DNA of 64,000 nucleotides, from assembly GCA_944472135.2 (NCBI GenBank), contig OX235270.1, forward strand, positions 85,755,168-85,819,167, given 5' to 3'. Origin of the DNA: Trichobilharzia regenti. Its lineage: Eukaryota > Platyhelminthes > Trematoda > Strigeidida > Schistosomatidae. A program made the position numbers and the translations under genes. Shown piece after piece: positions 11,466-24,200 of the stretch (its first letter is position 1; every line of letters begins with the position of its first letter). The notes beneath the pieces were generated by a model. The model saw only the letters and a list, made by a program, of their open reading frames with translations, was not told where the DNA came from and made no database searches.

Positions 11466-12685
11466 CAAAAGCAGATAGTTTTTTCACCTGAGGGACAGCG
11501 TTTCAGATTAAATATTGTGTTAAATACTATTTTCAGCTTTCATCACAGAGCCAGATAATACTTTATTGTCATAACAATGTTCTCTAAAAATATTTACGCA
11601 TTTTATTAGTCTGTATATATTCAGGTTTCTTCTATGCCACTGTAAGCAAACTGATAACAGTGTTTGATCAGGCATTTCGGATTAAATTGCAGTAATAGAG
11701 GGTGTGTTTCAGTTATAAACATTTTTCTCATTGCTCCATCAACATCTATTCGAACTAATATTTACTTTAAACTATCTCAACACTATGTTTACACACCTGA
11801 CAGTAGGTTTGAGAAACTATTTCTAGAGTTTTGTGTCTTTTCTTGTCATTCTCTTTGTTTAATTCAATTTTGTTCTGTTTTTATTGAGCAATATTAATAA
11901 ATTTTATTTCATTCTCAGATTTTTATTATTAAGACAAATATCCTATTATGTACGAATGATTGATTGTTTCAGCTAGTGGAAAAACACACTGTGTATACAA
12001 ACAAGTATATAGGTGTGAATATGAAATCTGGTCATTGAATAACTCGCTCACTCATTCATTCACACACACTAACAGACAGCAGTGTAACAATATAAATGAA
12101 ATTCAATTCCATATATTTACCAGAGAGAATACAAATCCCTTGATTATCTTTCGATCATTGTTTAATTACTCGCAGAAATAGTTTTCCTGGGTGTATAATG
12201 CATTTTGAAAATTGGAAATCTAAGAAAATACAAAAATTAGCTGTGTTTATATTGCTTCTACAATTAATGGTAACCAGGTGTGCAATCGACAAGAAACTGC
12301 TCTTCCACCATTCCTTACTTATGACTCTGATGATAAAATTTCCACTGATAGAAAATTTATCTTTATAAAATCTAAAAGATTTGCTTGGCAGATTGGTCAG
12401 GGGTTATCGAGGAAAACAATTAAGAATAAAATACTGAAGAGGTCAGAACATAAATTTAGAATCCCATTATTCTTAAGCACTTTAATTCATATCTTACGTA
12501 TGCGAGGATTTCTTTAGTTCGAAGGCAGACAGTAGTTGAATATAATGGTTAGAGTCTGATCTACGGTGCAATCGTTGGTGTACACCTTTTTAGAGTCCCA
12601 AGCTATGGTGAAACAGATGTCTAGTGTGCTCTGATACACAATATTTCTCTAAACTTTGTCTGCTTGTGATAAGATCCCCTTTGAT
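11466..12685. other. Non-coding stretch
   Basis: AT-rich intron sequence. Open stretches at 11664-11897 and 12278-12517 have no recognisable domain and are best treated as chance. Confidence 0.45.
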
Positions 12686-14434
12686 AATTAATAATAATAA
12701 TAATTGCTTTATTTCAAAAACAGTACTCATGATACAGCAAGGAATTTTCAGCATTCAGTACAATATTGCATCTAATTTACTCAAAAACGACAAAAAAAAT
12801 TAAAAATACACAATACATAATAGTAATAAAACGATTGTTATAGCAGCTACGTAGCAAAATACTGTGTGCCATACGGAGAAAAATATGTATAAAGTACAAA
12901 ATTGTAGTAATAATAGTAATACCAACTAAAATAAAATAGCAGAGTAACGATTTAAACGATAGAAAGTGTGACACCATAAAATACAGAAAGATGAACGATA
13001 AAAGGGTCGATTCACTGTGCTAATTACATAGTAACTTGTAAGTTTCACGTCTAACAGAGTCTTCGTCACATAAAGTACGCGCTAAATAGGGTATTGTAGA
13101 ATTTCTATACTTAGTAGTACGAGCATATATCTTTTTATATTGACTTCTCGTCCTACCTGATGAGATACAAGGGGACAGGTGTGAATAAAGGGGGTGCAGA
13201 GGGTCTGACATTATAGCCTTTGCCCATTTCGTACAGGAATTTATATGCCTCTCGACTATAGTATTAGCGAGCTCATGCAGTGGCAGACCACAAGCTCTAC
13301 TCACAGCATTTAATACTCTTCGTAATATGATATAATCTTTTTTGAGAAGCCCAGGAAAGATTAATGGAGAGCAGTAGAGTACAATAGGTAAAATACAGGA
13401 GTTTAAAAATTGCAAAACTAAAGGTTGGTTGATACCTGATTGTCTTAACTTTTTAATGTAGAAGGTAAGACGAAACATTTTCTTAGAGATAGATAAGATG
13501 TAGGATGACCATGAAAGGTCAGAGGAAAAAACTAATCCAAGGTATTTAAACTTGATTTGGTTTCAATTTCCGTGCCATCTATGCTACAGGGATCATGCGA
13601 GTTAACTAGTTCAAGTAAGTCACGTCGATGCTTGAAAGTAAAGTCAAGCACCTGACATTTGGAAGGATTTAATATAAGACCATTTGACTTGGACCAGTTG
13701 TTGATGTCCAACAGAAAGCTATTAAGTTTGGAGCTGTCAGACTCGGAAGTGATAGGCAGTGATACAGTCAGATCATCTGCATATTTGACAAAGTTAGTTT
13801 CGTTTGAATGAGGCAGGTCATGTAGGAAGAAAGAAAAAAGAAAAGGAGAGAGGACAGCACCTTGTGGAACACCGGATTTTGTAAGCGAGGTAGAAGAAGA
13901 TTTGCCGTTATATACAGTATACTGCATTCTATCAGAAAAATAGGAATGCAACCAACTCTTAGCCCAGGATCCTGTTTGTGTCAACGATAGCTTATTTAAC
14001 AAAAGGCCCCTAGGTACAGAGTCAAAAGCAGATGTGTAGTCTAAGAAAGCACTACGAACATATTTAGCACCTTTGTCTAAACAAGAGACAACATTGTGAT
14101 ATAAGACAACCGCAGCATCCAAGGTACTTCTACCATGTTTGTATGCAAATTGTTTAGGATCATTAAAAGGTTTCAAAGCGGGTTCAAGACGAAGTAAAAG
14201 TAATTTTTCCATCAATTTTAAAAAGGGGGAAGTAATTGCAATAGGCCGAAATTTAATATCAGAACCAGAAGATGGTTTTGGTATAGGGATAATTTTAATG
14301 TTTTTCCATGCAAAAGGTAGAACGTTACCGGAAAAAGAAGCATTAAAAATGTTAGTAAGAGGATAACACAAAATATCAGCACAATTCCTGAGGACAATGG
14401 CAGGTATGCTGTCAGGACCAAGGCTTTGAGACTG
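12686..14434 (-). mobile_element. CR1-like non-LTR retrotransposon, 5'-truncated (LINE copy A)
   Basis: Minus-strand reverse-transcriptase half of ORF2 with its 3' UTR. The 14371-13532 frame holds the RT palm blocks: FRPIAITSPF, QFAYKHGRSTLDAA, a SAFDS catalytic block, GVPQGAVLSPFLF, and KYADD with its codons near 13772-13783. A frameshift before 13478 moves the C-terminal part (ending near 13020) into another frame. The 3' UTR ends in GCTGAAAATTCC and an ATT-repeat tail near 12690-12710. The 5' end is lost upstream of the RT domain. It is inactive because of truncation and frameshift. Confidence 0.85.
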
Positions 14435-16192
14435 TTAAGCGTATAAAATGTTCTTGGTGTATGCGTGCGCTTTATATTATGTGTTAAAGGATGTTCACTC
14501 TAGTATTCCGTGCACGTTGAATGTACTCCTAGCTACATAGTTAACAGTCTCTGAAAATCTACCAAGGTTTAAGAATCTATCTTTAGGCATTTTCGAAATT
14601 CTTTTGTTCACGAGTTTACCTTCATGGATGTTACAATTGCCAAATCATATTTTGCAAAATTATGTCTGCTAATGTTCTACGGGCATTGCCTTCCAGACCC
14701 TTAGCAGTGTTGAGCGGAAAGTATTCGTTAGACCCAAGAAAAATATTAATGTTATTGTTGCTTGAACTCTTTTCATCTTCCTTGAGATTTCCTTTCCTTA
14801 AGGAACCATCACTATATTATTCCACAGTCAGGTGAGAATTTTCAATCAACTCTTCACTATAGTTATTGAACAGTCTTTCTATGAAAGTCATAGGATAGCG
14901 TTTATATTCGGGAGTGTATTTAGTCAGTCTAAATTCCGTGTTTCTGTGTTCTTTACTTGCCGTATAGTGTGATTAACCAGTTAAATTGATTTTTATCTAA
15001 CTCTAATTTCATTGTTTTTGAATCTGCAAAACCATAGGCAGTGTAACTATCCAAAAGGGTTGGTTTTTTTAAAATTTATTTCAACTTTTGATCTAGCTGC
15101 TTCTCGATCAAGATATAATGAAAATATTATTTACGCTTTTTGCATAAATCGTTTGGGCGATGCAGAATATCATCTTAATGACCACTTTCGATGGTAATAA
15201 ACTTTTAAAAACTTTTACTGAAACAGCATGCTTACTAGCCAAGTTACTGAAATGAATGTATTTATTTATCATTTATCTGTACAAAAACACGTCGATTAAG
15301 CTTAATTTTACAATGAATTATGGAATGCGTTTATCGTGAAAAAAACATTTTGGAATCACTATTTACCACTGATGCGCTGCAAATTGTTAAACAACACCTT
15401 CATAAAAAGAACCAGTAGAGCTGTTTTCTACCGACAAAGGATTCATACTTAAACTAGTATGAGTAGTTAAGTTTAATTCTAATTTCGGTGGAATCTATAA
15501 AACACGTTAGATGGAAGGATTGATAAAGCCTCAGATAGTGAAGTAACAGTCTACCCAGTTCTTATCTAATAGACCAAAATAATCGAGTCTGTTTTAGTAC
15601 ACGTTCCAGAGTCAGAAATCAGGTAGGCTACTTTGCGGTGTGATAAGTGGTTGTATATGAATTTTGTTCTAGAGTATTATAAAGTGTTTGTTAATATTTT
15701 AGATTCAGGAATGTATCAATTTCCTAGGTTCCATTTAAAATCCGTCTTTATTACATTGTGAATAGAATGGAAGCTCATAAAAACAATGGAGACAGTGTTT
15801 ACGTCATAGTGGCCATTAGAAAAGCCATAATTCGTCATATATACACTCTAAAATGCAAATACAACTCAATTTTAAAGTAGCTTTCAGTGACTACGAATTT
15901 CCGCATGATGCATACTCATATGTGAGAATGATTAACAAATCAGAAGTTGACGATACTAGATTGTACATATGAAATTATAATTAGTAAGATATTCCTGATT
16001 TCTGAAAATTTATTACAGTTGCAGTCAGTCGGATACGAAAATAATTATATATCATGAATTCGTATGATAACTGTCAGACAAACATTTATAGACAGATAAG
16101 AATCCAGCACTAATAAGTACACTAATAGATCTCAGATAATAATTATTTTTGCCACGAAAACTTTCTGTCTTGCAGAAAAACTCCATGCCAAT
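14435..16192. other. Non-coding stretch
   Basis: I recognise no coding segment, RNA or repeat between LINE copy A and the Penelope-like insertion. Confidence 0.5.
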
Positions 16193-16203
16193 AATAACCA
16201 AAT

Positions 16204-16463
16204 ATGAATAAAGCGAGAACAACAGTGTTTTGTGCACAGTAATATGGTACCACCATTTATTTCGTTGGCTTCTCATCAGCTGCTTACAACCTGAATAAAT
16301 TATGAGGCTTATGTGCAGAAAAGTTTTAACATACTTGCAAATTTTACATGATGTCAGTTGACAGAAAGTTCCACAATTAGTGAACAGTGCTCAGAGAACT
16401 GCGCTTACATAGTTTTTACACAGGCAGTTCAAGTTTAAACAAAATAAATGTATGCATACAATG
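16204..16463 (-). repeat. Left inverted arm (pLTR) of PLE1
   Basis: Reverse complement of 17066-17325, nearly identical by eye. It contains, on the minus strand, the same CTGATGAG...CGAAA motif as the right arm. Confidence 0.9.
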
Positions 16464-17351
16464 GTCACTAGCCGGAGCCTATCCTGCAGCTAAGTTGGTT
16501 CCCGTCCATCGAACAACATGCTCTTTGGTGCAATCAAAAGTCGACAGATACCCTTCTCATGTTAACTTCAACTGTGTATACAAATTCACTTGTATCTGCG
16601 GGAGCAGTTACATTGGGAGAACAGAAAGAAGGGTACATCTTCGATTTTCTGAACTTGTGCCGGAAAGCCTACGTCTCAAGAGAAAAAAACTCTTATAATA
16701 GCGCTATTACCGGACATCTCCTCGATATAGGTCATGAGGTGGAAATCGCCAAATCCTTTAAAATTACCAGTCTAAAAAAGAGCTGCATTCTCCTCAAGTT
16801 TGTCTGAGAAATTTCTATCAAACGCTTAAAACCAGATTTATGTGTTCAGAAACAAGCAGTTATTAGCCTTTCTTTGCCCTGGTAACTAGATGTCTTTATT
16901 CTCTCATTTGATTACGTAATATTTGTCTTTATCCTCACCCCCTTTAATAATCTATAATTTCGCTTGCCTTTCTATAATTTGAGTTGAACTCAGTATAATG
17001 ATACCTAATTTATTAGTCACTCTGCATCTTACGCATCTATCGTCTTTATTACGTAACTCCTTTAACATTGTATGCATACATTTATTTTGTTTAAACTTGA
17101 ACTGCCTGTGTAAAAACTATGTAAGCGCAATTCTCTGAGCACTGTTCACTAATTGTGGAACTTTCTGTCAACTGATATCATGTAAAATTTGTAAGTATGT
17201 TAAAACTTTTCTGCACATAAGCCTCATAATTTATTCAGGCTGTAAGCAGCTGATGAGAAGCCAACGAAATAAATGGTGGTACCATATTACTGTGCACAAA
17301 ACACTGTTGTTCTCGTTTTATTCAAATTCATCAAGGGGAATAAATGCATGA
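16206..17351 (+). mobile_element. Penelope-like element fragment with inverted terminal arms (PLE1)
   Basis: A plus-strand 3' part of a Penelope-like retroelement. The coding part (about 16464-16880) shows the GIY-YIG endonuclease region: NCVYKFTCICG, SYIGRTERR, then after a frameshift SAITGHLLDIGHEV, and the conserved C-terminal KRLKPDLCVQKQ and LSLPW blocks. It is flanked by two inverted ~260-bp arms (16204-16463 and 17066-17325), as expected for the long pLTRs of these elements. A 13-bp direct repeat AATAACCAAATAT (16193-16205 and 17352-17364) fits a target-site duplication and bounds the insertion. It is non-functional: no RT domain, with frameshift and stops. Confidence 0.85.
17066..17325 (+). 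repeat. Right arm (pLTR) of PLE1
   Basis: Plus-strand arm downstream of the PLE1 coding end. It carries CTGATGAG at 17250-17257 and CGAAA at 17265-17269, a possible hammerhead core. Confidence 0.85.
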
Positions 17352-17364
17352 AATAACCAAATAT

Positions 17365-20300
17365 TCCTTCAGCATCCTTGTATTCAATGTCAAATTTGGG
17401 TATTTTATCATACGTTTTTCTGTAAATACACAAACATTGTTCTTATGCTAGCAGTTTAATCAGCTGCTACTAAATAAAGTCAGACCGTTCTCTGATATTA
17501 AGTCAATGTACAGATTCATAAAAACCTGTCATCAATGTAGTCAACATGATTGTCTATAATACTGCAGCTATTATTATTATTATTATCATTACTATTATTA
17601 TGATCAACACCACTTTTTAAAGCCTACTATCGTGATGAATAACTATCAGCATATTTTAAAATAAATCTGTACTAATGGAAAACGAAAACAAAAGTATTTA
17701 CTTGAATTCTTCCTCACTCAGTCATTCGTAGTATGCAGTAAAAATCAATTATACAGTAAAACAAAGTATACAAATCAACACTGAGAACTGATAAAACCGT
17801 TGTGCTGAGAAACGTTCATGACAGTTTCATAAACAGTGGTTGTTTGACACATAAAAGAAACTCTTTCCATATTCTAAGGAGAATGAAATAAGAATTTTTG
17901 TGCGGTCAACTCGAACATGAATTGGACAATTGGTTGAGTAACACTGCATGTTCAACTGTCAGGAAGAAGGATTCTTAAAAATTATATTCTGAAAGCCTAA
18001 TAAAAGCGAATATTTCATGTCCTTTGAAAATTGGTAGTGCTGTATTCTCTAAGCTGGATGGTTCCCTTGCGAAGCTTTCACTGTCTTTCCAGACAATACT
18101 TTCAGTATGAAGGTGGTGTTTATAAAGACAACAAAAGTTCCTCTAATTAAACCGTCCACCTCAGAAAGCACAACTACACCAGTACCGTCCGCCTTATCTT
18201 TCATATCATTTCTTCAAAATTTTTTGGCTACTTGCAGACTTTTTAAGCAGCAATTTTAATACATGAACTTTTACGGTACTATTCTTTCAGGGTCTCAGTA
18301 AGTGTAATGAGATTCCTATTAATGATAGACCGGCTAAATCTGAATTGCTACAGCCGCTGAATAACTAGTCCACTGATATTTATCAAGAAATTCGTTAATA
18401 TGCAGTACTCATAATGTCAACTTATATTGCTTTCAGTAGTCACGTAGAATAATTAACTAACTGATTTTATATTCTGCAGTTTTTACTGATAAACTGATCA
18501 TTCAGTGTTTGTACTACTTAGAGGATTATGTGCAGTACAGTGTAACACCAGGCTTCGTAATAAGATGAATAGTTCTGTCACACAGTTACTATAAATTTGA
18601 AGGAATTCCGTAAACACACTTCCATTATATAAATTTGGATTATATTTTGGACAAAAATATCTTCAGTCTGCTGACACACACAGTTTAAGCAGAAAAGATC
18701 ATGTGAAGAAAAATCCTCAATCTCACGTGTATATAGGAGTCATGCTTCCTAACACGAATTATACAGATGAATAGAACACAAGAAAAAATAACAGTTGTTG
18801 GACAGTGTGTTAGCAGGTTCAAGTAAAGGAAGTGAAAGCTATGTTTTAAGGTTTCAGTGAATGACATAATAACCAGAAGAAAGACTTGCAAGCTATCTAA
18901 TATACTACAAAATTAAAAAACAACATCCTTATTATGGAGAGTGTTTATAAAATGCATAAAATTTTCCGAGGAGTTTACTGTATGATATTTTCCCCTGGTA
19001 CAATACCTTCTAGTAAAGTATTAATTGACAGTATATCTTGTGACACAAAGGTATCTGAGCTGAAGCACAAACCATTCCATTACGATATACGTTTTTTGTC
19101 TCCTTGAAGAAATTCACCGTATCTGGTTGGAAGCTAACTGTAAGATTTTCAGTGGTACATTTTGAGACTCAGAAACATAACTCAACGATAGTTATCTCAT
19201 GTATTGTAACACGTTACCACCCACAGTCAAACCATTCCTGAAGTTTAATAGGAACTTAAGAATCAGAAGTTTGTAAACATTTTAAGTACACAGAAGAGTA
19301 ATTAATGCCATTAGAGGTTACGTCTTAATTGATTAAAACAAACCGAGAAAGGGAAAATATATGCAATAGAGAGATGAAATTTTTTGGCAGACCAGGTTTT
19401 AAGCAGACCGTCAATTTCAAGTGGATTGTAGGCGAAATTCACAACAGGAGGTGAAATGTACACTATAAAATCCTAAAGGAAAACACAAATAAACAAGAAA
19501 GCGATAGCAGCTTATCTTCGAAAATTAAAATTAACAGAAAGTAGAACACAAAATCTACGAAGCGAAAATTTACGGTGATTGAAATAACTTTTAAACTTTA
19601 ATGACCGTTTGTTTTTACAGCTCAACGAAGTTTACAGCATTCACATTTCGCTGTATTCACTTATAAGAAAAGCCTAACTGTAGTATCTTGTCTTATTAGG
19701 TACGCTATGAAATTAATGTCCAATACCGTGCTGCTTGGTGTTAAGATGGAAAATCTTTGTTGACCGGTGGAAAAACATAATAATATTGAATATCAGACAG
19801 ACCAAAGCATCTAATGTTTTGGTCCATCTAGAAGATTCTCACTTTAATTGTATTATAACTCGGCTACTGATTGACTCTGTATTCCATAACAGTAATTTCT
19901 ATTTCATTGCTAAGCTAACTGAACTGAGCTGTTTTCTAAAATAACTAATAGTGCTAGAGAGCAGAAAAAAAACTTCGATTGTAAGAATTTTCATTTTTAT
20001 AAAACAAGATTGTCTTAAAGCTAAGTAATTAAACTTTTCTAATATCTCAGTAAGAAAAAATGTGTTTCTCAGTAATTACAGAAGTAAACCACTTTTTGAA
20101 AATGAACCTTTGACACTGAACTGATCCGCGGTAAATTTAATTGCAAGGTATCCATTTAAAGTTACCGGTAGATTTCAGCATACAAATTTAACAAAGTAGT
20201 TATTAAAGTCCTACTACACAAATGCATTCGAGAGTTATAGGAGAAAATTTAAAAAACCACCATGTTTTTAGTGAAAATTGAAACTCTGTGGTCATTCATG

Positions 20301-21118
20301 GAATTAAATTTATTATTATTATCTTAATATAAGTTTAGATATTCTAAGAAGTTATCCAGTGATGTACTTTTCAGGCGGATTTATGCATATATGCGTAAAT
20401 GTATGTCTTAAGTAGATTTAGAAAATACTATGATTTTTATAAGATACTAATAACGACATCTTTGAAGCAGAATTAAGCGTCGTCATAACAACTAATGGAT
20501 GTAACTATTTTATTTCCTTGCAATCATTCACAAGGTATAGGCTACCTAACGCTTATTTGTTAATTAGTTGTATTCCTGAGTAATGCTCAGTGTTTGTACT
20601 TTCTATGATGAACACAATGCATGTATCTAAAATGAAACCATAGTCATCTGATATATTAACAATTTAACATTACTCAATAGATATCGCGATGATTGAAACC
20701 TACAGAGTGTTTCTGGTTGTTATAACATGTAAAAGACTTTCAGACATCTGGGTAAAACATGTGATAATACTATGTTCTGACAGTATGCAAAATGTAACTG
20801 TCAAAAATCAAGAATTATTTTAAATTATCCCCAAGAGGTTTCCTATGTTTACGACAAAAAATATTGCTGAAAACCCTACTTACTTGTACGCCTACTTCTA
20901 TTTCTTCATTAACCCAGTATTGGAAGTTTGTTGTGCCTAGAGTCATCCTTTACAAATAACTATCTTGTATTTATAATAAATGGGTAGGAAAGTTCCAGAA
21001 TAATTTCTGGTCAAGAGTCAGATTAACAAAATAAAAATTAGGAATAGAAATGCCATAATAGTAGAAAATTTGATTTTTTATGAAATCATCAACTACTCAT
21101 TTATTATAATTCGATTTT
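17365..21118. other. Non-coding stretch
   Basis: Mostly featureless AT-rich sequence with a TTA/ATT run near 17570-17605. No exon or element family recognised. Confidence 0.5.
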
Positions 21119-21296
21119 TGATTTACAGCTTGATTCCATACTGTATTTTTGGTACAAGTATGGAATTTTCAGCATGGATATCGGTAGCCCAAATTTTGAA
21201 GGCCGACCATTGATATCAGGTGTGCGTCGGCAGGGGATCGAACCTCGGACCATGTGCATGGTCGGCGAGAGTCCTAACCACTGTGCCACCGACGTA
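21119..21296 (-). mobile_element. tRNA-headed SINE, CR1-tailed subfamily (B3)
   Basis: A well-preserved minus-strand copy. The head begins ACGTCGGTGGCACAGTGG, the B box reads GAGGTTCGATCCC, followed by the body with GATATCCATGCTGAAAATTCC and the tail TTGTACCAAAAATACAGTA. Confidence 0.85.
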
Positions 21297-24200
21297 CAAT
21301 CAATATAAATACACGAATGCACAGCCTAGTTGATCATTTCGTCGAAAAGAAAATAACTATCTGTTTTGCAACAAAGGTCATGTATCACTTGGTAGTATCT
21401 CTTTTCAAACTTCAGGCAGGTTCAAATATACCTCCGTATGCCTCCTAAAAATTATTTTTCAATAAAACAACCAACAGTTAAACTGCAAGTTTTTTCTAAT
21501 CGTGTTTTTGTTGCGATCATCATAGTACTTCTTAAACTGTATTACGTACCTGTGGAAAGGAATATTTTATTTCGAGTTTCAGTTGCAAAAAATTTGATAA
21601 TATGATGCATTTGTGTCCAGTATGTGTTGTAAAACCCATAGGTTCAGATTGTGTCATCAAGAACAAAAATATTTCGGAGAGAAATTGGTCATGCTAGCGA
21701 TTAAATCTAAGAGTCTTAGATGAGGTGAAAGCGCTTTTCATTTGCACCCGATTTCCATTGACTTGCCTAAAGGATGTCACATGTTGGCAAGATCAAAGAA
21801 ACTTTCATGGACATAAGGACTTACTGTAATTACTCTTTTTAGTTGCATATGTCACATAATCATCTAGTGTTTCTAAGGAACATCATGAGTAAAACTAAAA
21901 GAAGGAAATTTGAAAATCAAATTAACTCATTAGCGCTCTATCTCACAGTGAACGAGTTCTATATTCTGAGTTACTAAGTTATTTTTACTTGAGTCAATTT
22001 TGCCAGGCTTTTGGCGGTAAGCCAATATCCTAACAGACAGAATAGTCACTTACTGCCTAAGTAACTGTATAACGTGATTTATCAAGATGAACAAATCCTA
22101 AAGTTTACCCTTACTCCTAAGACATGAATGGTTACTAAATATGAGAATCCAAAACACCTAAACGATAAAAATCACAAAAGTAAGGTGGAAAGTTTTCTTT
22201 AATTAGTGTAACATTGTAAACAATTCCTGTTTTATCTAAACATTATTCAGGCTAAAACAGTTCTAGATAATTAATACTGTAAAAATGAACACTCACTACA
22301 TTTTCAGCACACATCTCAGGCGCTCACGTCTGGGGTTTTAAATAGATGATCTATTCGGCCAATAGATGTTGCTTGAGAAAACATATGTGAGCTCTTATTT
22401 TCGTCTTTCCTGTCTATATCTACGTTAAGTGAGCGTGGGATTTGGGCTAGTTCGGCAAACACATGCTTCGAGATGTAATAAGAATTTGCTGTAGGAATAG
22501 AACTTGTGAATTTTGTTAGAGTATAGTTCGATTCCAGAAGAAGTTTATTCGATAAAAGTGCAATAATATTAAGTGACTTATTTAACTATGGGCAATAAAT
22601 TGTGCTTGAATTGTCATCAGTAAACAAATCTGTATCACTGTGTGACCTGATTGCAGGGTAACTTCAGTTCACGATGCTTTCTATCCTTATATTGGGTAGT
22701 GTATTTTCATAGCATATGAAAAACTAATCACTTCACACTTTGCTACAAATGAATATAAATTCTTTTTATATTCTGGTCCAACCATATATTTATTCTGTTT
22801 TAATATTCGTAATTAGATCCAAAAACACCACACTCCTCATGGTCATATTGAATCATTTACTGGAGATTACAGTGGATAAGGTTCACTATTCCAGTCTCTG
22901 AAGACGGTTGAACATGACCAATGAGAGTAAGGTTTTTAAAACCCTAACAAGATATAATGCTTCTGTTTCCCGAATCGCTTGACCAAGTCAGAGAAAAGTG
23001 AAGAATTGTGAAAATTATTTTTTCTAAGACTGGCGCTACACTGAATAAAGCCAAATTTTCTCAGTTACTAGGAAAAACACTCATCCCAGTTGATATAACA
23101 ATTTTACTTGGTCCTTTTATCATGCTGCCAGATAAATATTACTATAATAAAACTTTTTCTTTAGAATCCTTGCTTGTTTTTTTTAACTAGAGGAAAATGT
23201 GGGACAATTGGTTCCATAAAACTAAGAAATTTAATATGCTTTCTATGAGGTAGGTTTCTTAACTTTGAGCTACCTGACATAAAAAAATTAGCAGGCAGTT
23301 TATAAAGAAAATCTGTGAGGAGAAATGTAAAAAATAACTGATTTTTCATCTAGAGAAACAGTTTGATGAATATGAAAAGGAGTCTTTTTCTAAAATAAAA
23401 TAGTATGCGATTTAAGTGTTTTAAATGTCAATAAGAAAGTAACAAGTGGCTCAACAATACTTTGATGTTTCTATGCTTGGTTTGTGGGTATTTGATTGAC
23501 TGCTAGGTGGATTTATTCACGAACCAACCTCAAATAGATGAACGCTATTCGGGTAACTGACATACACATCCTTTTAACTTCATTGGAGGCGGCATGCTTA
23601 AATCAGAGGGCTACTCATCAAAAGGCGTCGTATTTACTCCATTTCATAACGCTTTAAGCATCTAATTATCACAGTGATATGCGCACAATATGCGATAGGC
23701 TTCCAGTTGCCGTTAGGAGATTTTTTGAAGGAAATCAATGAGTAACATTGTGGAGTTGTACTGGAGCAAGCTTAGGGTGGAACAATATTGCTTCAGATGA
23801 TGTATAGTTGATTACTATATTATTTGAAGATTCTGTGCACTGGGTAAATAACTTGAGATGACTCACTGAAAATCCTATATTATGTATAGACGCTCTTTTT
23901 AGAACAAAGCTATTATTGTTACTGTTATCATTATTATTATAATAATTATACAACCGATTTCTCTATATTATCGGATCAGTCTACCAGCTGAAATGGTTAC
24001 AATTACATAAATTCTTTAGACTGTCCAGTTGATTAACGTATTTAAAAATAAAAAGCTTTTTTGTTCAATAGATTATTTAGAGGCAAATACCTTATCCTAA
24101 ACAAAGTCATTCATTTACATACATGCCAACATTCCCAACAGTCATTGGATATCTAAAGTAACAGGTAAACATTTCATTTGACAGAAGTAGAAGTATAAAC

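Noticed and set aside
12278..12517. Plus-strand open frame as a gene
   Set aside because: Lysine/isoleucine-rich chance frame, no recognisable motif.
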